A stretch of 64,000 bases of DNA, from positions 1 to 64,000 of the forward strand of contig JBFXEJ010000015.1 in NCBI GenBank assembly GCA_050180235.1. The letters are read 5' to 3'. This DNA is from JAABRU01 sp050180235. Its GTDB lineage: Bacteria; Desulfobacterota; Desulfobacteria; Desulfobacterales; Desulfococcaceae. The notes below the pieces were generated by a model, which had not been told where the DNA came from, did not search any database, and saw only the letters and a program-made list of their open reading frames with translations. Position 1 is the first letter of the stretch, and each line of letters starts with the position of its first letter. Positions 8,139-16,011 of this stretch are shown here, in pieces. Position numbers and translations under genes: made by a program.

Positions 8139-11009
8139 ATGAGAACATCTTTTAAAGCAGCATCAGGCAAGAATCATCGGCAATTGTTTTGTTCCGCAAT
8201 TATGCTGATATTTCTGTTTGTTTCCCCTTCCGCAGTGTTTGGGAAGACAGAAGTCAGCGGACGGATCAGTCAGAATACCACATGGACTTTGAGCGGAAGT
8301 CCGTATATTGTCAAAGGAGATGTACGTATCTATGGAAGTACCAATGTCAAACTGACCATTGAACCGGGTGTGGAAGTACGGTTTGAATATGGAACAGGAC
8401 TTTTTGTCGGAGACAATAATTGGAGTCAGCCCGGTTCTCTTTATGCCAAAGGCACAGAACTGGCTCCTGTCAAATTTACTTCCAACGCATCATCTCCGGT
8501 TCAGGGAAGCTGGAAAGGCATTTATTTTTCTACGGGGGCCATCAGTTCTGAAAGTCTGCTTGAGCATTGTATTGTGGAATACGGGGGGGATACCTATAAC
8601 ACAAATATCTACTGCACAGGTTCCTATCCTGCCATAAACAACTGCACGCTCCGTTACAGCAGTGGTTATCCCATCCGGGTGGAACCCCAAAAGATGAATC
8701 TGAGCGGCAATACATATGAAGCCAACCAGTATCAGGGAACACTGATTCAGGGAGGAAAGATAACTGAGGATACTGTGTGGGGAAACAAAGGGGATGAATC
8801 CATCTATATTGTTACGGAGGATGTAAGGATATATGGCAGCACAAATGTCAAACTGACCATTGAACCGGGAGTGGAAGTACGGTTTGAATATGGAAAAGGA
8901 CTTTTTGTCGGAGACAATAATTGGAGTCAGCCCGGTTCTCTTTATGCCAAAGGCACAGAACAGTCTCCTGTCAAATTTACTTCAAACGCATCCTCTCCGG
9001 TTCCGGGAAGCTGGAAAGGCATTTATTTTTCTACGGGGGCCATCAGTTCTGAAAGTCTGCTTGAGCATTGTATTGTGGAATATGGCGGGGATACCTATAA
9101 CGCAAATATTTACTGCACAGGTTCCTATCCTGCCATAAACAACTGCTCTCTCCGTTACAGCAGCAGCTATCCCATTCGGGTGGAACCGAAAAAGATGAAT
9201 CTGAGCGGCAACAGATATGAAAACAACAAATATCAGGGAACTCTGATTGAAGGCGGAACTATAAATGAGGATACTGTATGGGGAAACAAAGGGGATGAAT
9301 CCACCTATATTATCACAGGAGATGTGAGGATATATTGGGATACAAATGTAACCTTAACCATTGAACCCGGAGTTGAAATGCGGTTTGAACCGGGAACAGG
9401 CCTTTCTGTCGGAGACAATAATTGGAGTCGGCCCGGTTCTCTTTATGCCAAAGGCACAGAACTGGCTCCTGTCAGATTTACTTCAAATATACCTTCAGCA
9501 ACTTCCGGAAGCTGGAAAGGTATTTATTTTACTACCGGTGCCATAGGGTCAAAAAGTTTGCTTGAACATTGTATTGTGGAATATGCCGGTGAAAGCCATA
9601 ATGCAAATATCTATGTAAACAACTCCAGCCCGGCAATTCAGTACAATACCATCAGAGAATGTTCCTATTCCGGAATTTATACAACTGGTGCAGGAAGCAG
9701 TCAGACCCTGATTAACTGCAACAGTATAAGTGACAACAAGGTAGGAATTTATACTTATAATTCAAGCCCTCAGATTACCAGCAACAACTTTGAAAATAAC
9801 GAAACCGGTCTTTACAATTCTACTTCCGGTTATGTTATTGCTGTTAATAACTGGTGGAATGATGCAAACGGGCCGAATAACGGCGGAGACACGGTTTCCG
9901 GAAATGTTACATTTACCCCCTGGCTGCCAGAACCAAGTGCCTGTGTTTCTTCGGGGCCTCCTGTTAATCCTCCCGGCGGAAACTGCACAGAAGATGACAG
10001 CGGTTCCATAGATATTCCCACTGTCATTGTCAGCCACGGCAGCCCGATCATTGTTCCTGTCAGAATTCAGAAGGCTCCCAACAATGCTGAAGCCCTGGGT
10101 TTTGACATTACCGTCCCGGATGGACTGATATATGCCGGATTTGAAAAAGGTTCCCTGCTTCCGTCCAATTATATGGCAGATGTAAGCCATATTACAGCCG
10201 GCATCTTCCGCTGCGGCGCATACCGAGCCGGCGGATCAGAGTTGATTTCTGCGGGATCATCCGGTGAAATCATCAGACTTATTTTTGCTGCAGATTCTGC
10301 ACAGGATTTCACGGATTCACAGATAACCATCTCCGAACTGAAAGACAGCATTGCAGGCTGGTCTGTTTCTCCGGGATGCATAAGCGTAAATACAGAATGC
10401 AGTGAAAATGACACCGGTTCCATAGACATTCCCACTGTGAATGTTACTCCGGGGCTTTCTGTGAGCATTCCGGTAAGAATTCAGAACGCGCCCGGTAAAG
10501 TTGAATCTCTGGGATTTGACATCACCATACCTTACGGACTCAGCTATGACCACTTTGAAAAAGGTTCCATGCTTCCGTCCAATTATATGATGGATGCAAA
10601 TCTTATCTCTGAAAACACCCTTCGATGCGGTGCATACCGCCTTGGCGGAACAGATGTGATTTCAGCAGGAGAATCCGGAGAAATCATCAGGATTACCTTT
10701 CAGACGGACAGCAGCTTTACAGGTTCCCAGATAAATATGGGCGGGCTGAAAGATGATATCAGAACATGGACAGCTTCTCCGGGATGCGTAGTTGTGGATG
10801 ACTGCAACGGAGATATTAACAAAGATGGGGATATTACCCCCGCAGATGCGCTCTGCGCTTTCCAGAAATATCTGATGATATGCCCCACATCATCGGGTCT
10901 GGAGTGTGATTCTTTCTGTGCCGATGTCAACAGAGACGGAACCGACACTCCGGCAGATGCGCTCTGCATTTTCCGCAAATACCTGAAACAGCCAAGCTGT
11001 CTGGATTGA
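8139..11009 (+). CDS. Secreted beta-helix protein with two cohesins and a dockerin
   Basis: A 956-residue exported protein. I start it at 8139 (AAGGAGAG upstream, then a basic and hydrophobic signal peptide ending near residue 37). Three repeats of about 165 residues follow (about 40-205, 205-375, 375-610). Each has TIEPGVEVRFEYG, SLYAKGTE.APV.FTSNA and a right-handed parallel beta-helix pattern (SLLEHCIVEYGGD). The first two are nearly identical at DNA level, showing recent duplication. Two cohesin-like domains (about 620-755 and 757-885) and a C-terminal dockerin (DINKDGDITPADAL, DVNRDGTDTPADAL, SCLD) complete it. Beta-helix domains often bind or cut polysaccharide, but no catalytic residues can be named here. 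Confidence 0.85.
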   Translation: MRTSFKAASGKNHRQLFCSAIMLIFLFVSPSAVFGKTEVSGRISQNTTWTLSGSPYIVKGDVRIYGSTNVKLTIEPGVEVRFEYGTGLFVGDNNWSQPGSLYAKGTELAPVKFTSNASSPVQGSWKGIYFSTGAISSESLLEHCIVEYGGDTYNTNIYCTGSYPAINNCTLRYSSGYPIRVEPQKMNLSGNTYEANQYQGTLIQGGKITEDTVWGNKGDESIYIVTEDVRIYGSTNVKLTIEPGVEVRFEYGKGLFVGDNNWSQPGSLYAKGTEQSPVKFTSNASSPVPGSWKGIYFSTGAISSESLLEHCIVEYGGDTYNANIYCTGSYPAINNCSLRYSSSYPIRVEPKKMNLSGNRYENNKYQGTLIEGGTINEDTVWGNKGDESTYIITGDVRIYWDTNVTLTIEPGVEMRFEPGTGLSVGDNNWSRPGSLYAKGTELAPVRFTSNIPSATSGSWKGIYFTTGAIGSKSLLEHCIVEYAGESHNANIYVNNSSPAIQYNTIRECSYSGIYTTGAGSSQTLINCNSISDNKVGIYTYNSSPQITSNNFENNETGLYNSTSGYVIAVNNWWNDANGPNNGGDTVSGNVTFTPWLPEPSACVSSGPPVNPPGGNCTEDDSGSIDIPTVIVSHGSPIIVPVRIQKAPNNAEALGFDITVPDGLIYAGFEKGSLLPSNYMADVSHITAGIFRCGAYRAGGSELISAGSSGEIIRLIFAADSAQDFTDSQITISELKDSIAGWSVSPGCISVNTECSENDTGSIDIPTVNVTPGLSVSIPVRIQNAPGKVESLGFDITIPYGLSYDHFEKGSMLPSNYMMDANLISENTLRCGAYRLGGTDVISAGESGEIIRITFQTDSSFTGSQINMGGLKDDIRTWTASPGCVVVDDCNGDINKDGDITPADALCAFQKYLMICPTSSGLECDSFCADVNRDGTDTPADALCIFRKYLKQPSCLD

Positions 11010-11165
11010 TTATAACTACAGGGATTTTATGTAAGAAAGGATTGCAGGCAGGGATTGTCAGGTTTTGAAATCCCTGCTTAAAATAATCCATGCAGTTATT
11101 GACGGATTATAAGCAGGGATTGCCAATTCTTTGAAATTCCTGCTTAAAAAATAATCCATGCGGTA
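11010..11165. repeat. Two hairpin units after the dockerin gene
   Basis: Same 3' tail as after 4106: ACTACAGGGATTTTATGTAAG, then two units with GCAGGGATT...AATCCCTGC or AATTCCTGC stems followed by TTAAAA. Probable transcription end or RNA-stabilising hairpins. Confidence 0.7.
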
Positions 11166-11302
11166 ACTGATGTTACGCCGGTCTTTCAGAGACGGGCAGA
11201 TTGCCGGGGCAGATGTCATTCCGGCAAAAGACGGAATCCAGCAGTGTCAGCCTGTTCCGGATATCGGTTTTCGACAGTATGACAATTCGGCGTAACATCA
11301 GT
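11166..11302. mobile_element. 137-bp MITE-like element with 15-bp perfect terminal inverted repeats
   Basis: ACTGATGTTACGCCG (11166-11180) and its exact inverse CGGCGTAACATCAGT (11288-11302) bound a non-coding block, placed just upstream of the cohesin gene at 11411. The terminal sequence looks like that of an insertion sequence whose transposase is not in the window. Confidence 0.75.
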
Positions 11303-11410
11303 TTACAAAAAGCGCAGAGACTGTTTGCTGGCAGGTATTTTTGTTGATTTTCTCATGAATTCCTGTTATCAGAAATCCCTGTGAAAAACTTAATCCAAAC
11401 GAGGTGAAAA

Positions 11411-12349
11411 ATGGAAAAAATGACAGTAAAAGCAGTAAAAGGAATCATGTTCATCGTTTTTGTTTGCCTGATAAGCACCACCGCAAATGCGGCCTCTCTT
11501 GAAGTCACATGCCCTGACTGTGCAAATGCCACAGTTGGCAGTGAGATTATCTGCACGGTATCCATCAATTCCGCTCCCAATGAGGTAACGAGTTTCGGTT
11601 TTGAGTTCTTGTATGATTCTGCTGTATTGAGTTACAAATCCTTTGCAAAGGGAAACCTGATTCAAAACAGATTCGCTTATTTCTTTAATGTAAATATGCA
11701 ATCCCCCGGACAACTGAAATGCGGCGGTGCCGAAGATGACAATCCGCTTCCTTTGGGTTCAAGTGGAGAATTTCTCAAACTGACATTTGCAGTCAAGGCA
11801 AAAGGAAACTGCGGCGCAAAATTCAGCAATCTTGTGGATGATTTCAAATGCTGGTCTGCAAATCCGCCCATTGTACCGGAAGTTCCGGATGGACAGATTT
11901 TCAGCATTCGGGAGGACAGCCAGGACGGTAAGTTTGTCGATACAGTTGCCGTAAACAATTACACAGGCAGTGTCAATAAAACTCTCCTCAGTTTCAGTAT
12001 TACCGGAGGAAATACAGACAATGTTTTTGCCATCAGCGATACAGGAAATATTACGGTACAGAATTCAGCCCCTCTGAATTATATGAATATTCCAGAATAT
12101 TCTCTGAATATCAGTGTTTCGGCCTGCAATGAGACAACACAGTCCCTTGTCAAAGTAAAAGTGATTTCGATGAAAGGAAATGTGAACAATGATTCTGATA
12201 TTGATTTGCAGGACGCAATACTTGCACTGCAAACACTGACAGGAATTCAATCTGACAGTATCAGTCTTGCGGCTGATGTAAACAATGACGGAAGAATCGG
12301 AATGGAAGAAGCCATTTTTATCATACGGAGCGCAGCAGAAATAAAATGA
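11411..12349 (+). CDS. Secreted cohesin-dockerin-like protein
   Basis: 312 residues; ATG at 11411 with GAGGTG upstream; signal peptide to about residue 27. A cohesin-like domain follows (about 28-155; NEVTSFGFEFLYDSAVLSYKSF, LKCGG). A cadherin-like stretch (about 165-250; FSITGGNTDNVFAIS) and a dockerin-like pair of calcium loops (NVNNDSDIDLQDAI, DVNNDGRIGMEEAI) complete it. The dockerin is of a different subtype from the CCLD-ending ones nearby. The stop overlaps the start of the next gene (ATGA), so the two are co-translated. The partner is an outer-membrane barrel. Confidence 0.8.
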   Translation: MEKMTVKAVKGIMFIVFVCLISTTANAASLEVTCPDCANATVGSEIICTVSINSAPNEVTSFGFEFLYDSAVLSYKSFAKGNLIQNRFAYFFNVNMQSPGQLKCGGAEDDNPLPLGSSGEFLKLTFAVKAKGNCGAKFSNLVDDFKCWSANPPIVPEVPDGQIFSIREDSQDGKFVDTVAVNNYTGSVNKTLLSFSITGGNTDNVFAISDTGNITVQNSAPLNYMNIPEYSLNISVSACNETTQSLVKVKVISMKGNVNNDSDIDLQDAILALQTLTGIQSDSISLAADVNNDGRIGMEEAIFIIRSAAEIK

Positions 12350-13731
12350 ACACAAAACACATCAGACATATTGTTTTTTTGGGGATTGTCCTCTGGGCAA
12401 TCCCTGTTGGCATTTTTTTTGTATCACAGACCCTGGCCGGACCCATTGAAATTCCATCTTCTTTCAATCCGGTGGGTTCCGGCGCAAGGGCCATTGGAGC
12501 GGGAGGCGCGTTCATAGCGGTGGCAGATGATGCCACCGCTGCTTCCTGGAATCCTGCGGGGCTGATTCAACTGCGGAAACCGGAATTTTCTGTTGTCACA
12601 GCAGGTTTTTATCGCGGGGAAGATTTGGAATTCGGAACCAATCCGGATGCTTCTGGTTCCAACTCTGTGTCAGATGCCAATATCAATTATCTGAGCGCAG
12701 CCTGGCCTTTTGAACTTTTCAATCACAATATGATTGTTTCGGTAAGTTATCAGCATCTGTTTGATTTTTCCCGTGAATGGGATTTTCTTCTCAGCGAAAC
12801 CGAAGGATCGCTAAGATACCGGGATGACTGGCAGTATGAACAGAGCGGCAGTCTTTCTGCGGTCGGCGTTTCCTATGGCGTGCAGGTAATTCCGGAACAT
12901 CTGTCTGCGGGTATTACTTTCAATTTTTGGGAAGACAGTATCACGGATAATGAATGGAAGCAGAAATATAAAAGACTGCGGCATGGTTTTCAGTCTTCTG
13001 GCGATGTGTCTGATACTTCACAGGGAGAAACTTTTACGGAATATTATAACAGAACTGAATCCTATGCTTTCAGCGGATTCAATATGAATATAGGATTTCT
13101 CTGGGACATCAATGACACATGGCGCATTGGAGCCGTGCTGAAAACTCCTTTTACTGCTGATATAGCCTATAAGAAAAAGACATATACAGAAAAACTTTAT
13201 CCGGAAAGATCAGAACCTCCGAATATAGCTGCCGGCCTTTATAATAAAAGCGAAGAACTGACAATGCCCATGTCCTATGGCATCGGAGTTCTTTACAATT
13301 ATTCTGAGAACCTGTTCTTTTCTGCGGATGTTTACAAAACCCATTGGGATGATTTTGAATACAAAGATGAAAAAGGAGAAAAAAAATCTCCGCTGACCGG
13401 AAAACCAATGGAAGAATCCCAAACTGATCCCACGTATCAGGTCAGAATGGGCGCGGAATATCTGGTGTTCAAGGATGAAAAACGGGCAATGGCTGTGCCG
13501 TTCCGATGCGGCCTGTTTTACGATCCTGCACCTGCGGAAAACAGCCCGGATGATTATTACGGATTTTCAGTCGGTTCCGGCTTCACCCTGAACAACCGCT
13601 TTTCTCTGGATATGGCCTGGCAGTTTCGTTATGGCAATGATGTGGGGGAATATATTCTCAAAGGAATGGAATTTTCCCAGGATGTTCAGGAGCATATGCT
13701 GTATCTGTCTTTGATTGTGTATCTGTTTTGA
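12346..13731 (+). CDS. FadL/OmpP1-like outer-membrane protein
   Basis: 461 residues with an N-terminal signal (hydrophobic stretch to about residue 30). The mature start IPSSFNPVGSGARAIGAGGAFIAVADDATAASWNPAG is the hallmark of FadL/TodX-type or PorV-like outer-membrane proteins. Alternating beta-strand character continues to a C-terminal aromatic residue (VYLF), as in barrels. Its start overlaps the stop of the cohesin gene by four bases. FadL-type proteins import hydrophobic compounds; PorV-like relatives help surface export. Co-translation with a cohesin protein makes a surface-anchoring or secretion role possible, but that is inference. Confidence 0.7.
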   Translation: MNTKHIRHIVFLGIVLWAIPVGIFFVSQTLAGPIEIPSSFNPVGSGARAIGAGGAFIAVADDATAASWNPAGLIQLRKPEFSVVTAGFYRGEDLEFGTNPDASGSNSVSDANINYLSAAWPFELFNHNMIVSVSYQHLFDFSREWDFLLSETEGSLRYRDDWQYEQSGSLSAVGVSYGVQVIPEHLSAGITFNFWEDSITDNEWKQKYKRLRHGFQSSGDVSDTSQGETFTEYYNRTESYAFSGFNMNIGFLWDINDTWRIGAVLKTPFTADIAYKKKTYTEKLYPERSEPPNIAAGLYNKSEELTMPMSYGIGVLYNYSENLFFSADVYKTHWDDFEYKDEKGEKKSPLTGKPMEESQTDPTYQVRMGAEYLVFKDEKRAMAVPFRCGLFYDPAPAENSPDDYYGFSVGSGFTLNNRFSLDMAWQFRYGNDVGEYILKGMEFSQDVQEHMLYLSLIVYLF

Positions 13732-13780
13732 GGTGTGTTATTGTCTGAACCCCTGACAATCACGCAGAAAATTTAACGGT

Positions 13781-13853
13781 ACAGCCACGAATTGCACGAA
13801 TAACACGAATTATGGTTTGTGCAATTCGTGCAGATTCGTGTCATTCGTGGCTG
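13781..13853. repeat. GCCACGAAT hairpin element, single copy
   Basis: GCCACGAATTGCACGAA at the left pairs with TTCGTGTCATTCGTGGC at the right, with TTGTGCAATTCGTG inside. Same family as the copies at 52.97, 53.52, 55.90, 57.76 kb and the array at 59.07-59.80 kb. Confidence 0.8.
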
Positions 13854-13965
13854 ATTTAAATTATATTAAGTTAAGGAAGTTCCACCGAAATGTTTAAGAG
13901 GCGGTATATAATTCATAATTTTCTAAATTATTGTTGTCCTTTCAGGACGGTGTACAGGAGGAAAT

Positions 13966-15708
13966 ATGAAAAAATTTAATTTGGGCATGACAATTTTTGC
14001 AATGGCTTTTTGTTTTTTCTGCCATAATGCGCTGGCTGCCGATTTGGAAATGCAGAGTACAGCAGCACAGGCGGAAAAAGAGATGACACTTACCTTTTCC
14101 ATCAGCAATGCACCCAATGCAGTGTATTCGTTTGGATTTGATCTTTCCTATGATGCAACTCTGATGGAATACAAATCTTACAGTTTTGCCGGTTCTCTGG
14201 TTCAGCAGTTTGAATTTCTGCATGTCAATCCTTTTTCCGCAGGAAAAATCCGGGTGGGCGGCATGGATGCAGGTTCCAATATCATTGCCCAGAATGCTTC
14301 CGGAAGCCTTGTTACTCTGACATTTACTGTACTGAAACCGGGAAGTGCGCAGATCAGCATTCAGAATCAGACAGATGATATAGCAGCATGGTCTGCGGCA
14401 AATGCACAGATTCTCAGCAAAGATGCGTATGAACCGGATAATCTGCATCCCCTTGCCGGAGTGATTGACAAGGTACAGCGTCATAATTTCCATGAAGCCG
14501 GAGATGCGGACTGGGGCATGGTTTACGGAACAGCGGGAAAATCCTATACCGTGAAAACAGGCAATGCAGAGGCCAACTGTGATACGGTGATTGAACTGTA
14601 TGGTATAGACGGCCAGACGCTGATTATGTCCAAAAATGATAACGGAGCAGGAACCGGTGATAGCCTTGCATGGTCATGCACACAGGATACCATTTATTTT
14701 GTGAAAATAACACACAGTAATCCCAATGTTTTTGGTGACGGAACAGCTTATGATCTTTGGGTGGAATATCCTCCGGAATTTGATGCGTATGAATCGGATG
14801 ATACAGCAGATAAAGCAAAAAAAATCATTGTTGACTTCAGACCTCAACGTCACAGTTTTCTCACGCAGAATGATGAAGATTGGGTGAAATTTGAGACAGT
14901 ACCAGCGCAGTTATATACAATAGAAGTAAAAAATCATGGAGATAACACGGATATTATCATAGAACTTTACGCGATGGGAAACAGTCAGACTCGAAAAAGC
15001 GGAAGAAGCGATCCAGCCGTCTCTTTGTTAAAAACAGAGAACAGCAATGGAATCGGTGAAGATGAAACTATGATATGGGAATCTCCACTGGAAGGAACCA
15101 TTTACGTTAAAGTAACAAATTCCAAAGACAGTTATGGGGAAGGTACAGATTATGATCTCCGGGTGGCAAGAACCGGTGCCAAACTTCCGGGCACTGTTTT
15201 CGGTGTTGTCAAATCAGCATTGTCTGATATGCCATTGGAAGATGTTCGGGTTGAAATCAGATGCGATCCGCCAGATACTTGTGATTTCAATTATCTTTAT
15301 GATAAAACAAATGCTTATGGATGCTATAATCTTAGTTTTTCAGGAGATCATATCCTGACAGCTTTAAAAGAAGGCCATCATCCATCTTTATTTATTGAAG
15401 TTATTGATAAAGACACACAAAAGACAACAAAAGCGGCAGAATTGCCCGTTTTAGTCAAATATGATAATCAATCATTTAATATTAACATCAAAATGGCCCA
15501 ATGCCTCGGCGACACTAACGGCGATCAGGAAATTACCGCGGCAGATGCTTTGATTGCATTTGATTCCTACTTGCAGAGAAATCCGACAACATATGGGTTT
15601 GATCCGGATATGGTATGCTGTGATGTGAACAGAGACGGAACGTGTACTCCGGCGGATGCGCTTTGCATTTTTCAGAAATTTATGAAAAGACCATGTTGTT
15701 TGGATTGA
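13966..15708 (+). CDS. Secreted cohesin, pre-peptidase-like and dockerin protein
   Basis: 580 residues; AGGAGG precedes the ATG at 13966; signal peptide to about residue 24. Order: cohesin-like domain (25-150; NAVYSFGFDLSYDATLMEYKS); two bacterial pre-peptidase C-terminal-like domains (about 160-265 and 275-400; DAYEPDN...HNFHEAGDADW and DAYESDD...HSFLTQNDEDW); a carboxypeptidase-regulatory-like domain (about 405-505; GTVFGVVKSALSDMPLEDV); a dockerin (about 510-580; DTNGDQEITAADAL, DVNRDGTCTPADAL, CCLD). No protease domain is present, so PPC here is probably a binding module. The conserved hairpin tail follows. Confidence 0.8.
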   Translation: MKKFNLGMTIFAMAFCFFCHNALAADLEMQSTAAQAEKEMTLTFSISNAPNAVYSFGFDLSYDATLMEYKSYSFAGSLVQQFEFLHVNPFSAGKIRVGGMDAGSNIIAQNASGSLVTLTFTVLKPGSAQISIQNQTDDIAAWSAANAQILSKDAYEPDNLHPLAGVIDKVQRHNFHEAGDADWGMVYGTAGKSYTVKTGNAEANCDTVIELYGIDGQTLIMSKNDNGAGTGDSLAWSCTQDTIYFVKITHSNPNVFGDGTAYDLWVEYPPEFDAYESDDTADKAKKIIVDFRPQRHSFLTQNDEDWVKFETVPAQLYTIEVKNHGDNTDIIIELYAMGNSQTRKSGRSDPAVSLLKTENSNGIGEDETMIWESPLEGTIYVKVTNSKDSYGEGTDYDLRVARTGAKLPGTVFGVVKSALSDMPLEDVRVEIRCDPPDTCDFNYLYDKTNAYGCYNLSFSGDHILTALKEGHHPSLFIEVIDKDTQKTTKAAELPVLVKYDNQSFNINIKMAQCLGDTNGDQEITAADALIAFDSYLQRNPTTYGFDPDMVCCDVNRDGTCTPADALCIFQKFMKRPCCLD

Positions 15709-15985
15709 ATATAACTACAAGGATTTTATGTAAGAAGGGATTTTTTGCCACTTTGCTGGAATTTTTTCTTAAAAGGATCCCTGTAGTATGATAACTACAA
15801 GGATTTCATATAAGAAAGGGTTTTTTGCCACTTCACTGGCATTTGTTTAAATCCTTTCTTAAAAAAATCCCTTTAATTCTGTCCAAAGTAAATGCTGATA
15901 ACTACAGGGAGTTATGTAAAAAAGGATTTTTTGGCACTTCACTGGCATTTGTTTAAATCCTTTCTTAAAAAAATCCCTGTAGTTT
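15709..15985. repeat. Three tandem long hairpins after the dockerin gene
   Basis: Three units (starting about 15711, 15790, 15898), each running from ATAACTACA(A/G)GGATTT...AAGGATT to AATCCTTTCTTAAAAAAATCCC. Outer arms (CTACAGGGA/TCCCTGTAG) and inner arms (AAGAAAGG/CCTTTCTT) both pair. These are the fullest copies of the dockerin-gene tail. They separate the exoprotein gene from the regulatory operon at 16012 and probably end transcription. Confidence 0.75.
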
Positions 15986-16011
15986 CAGATGAGGTCAGAT
16001 GAGGTTTGCTT

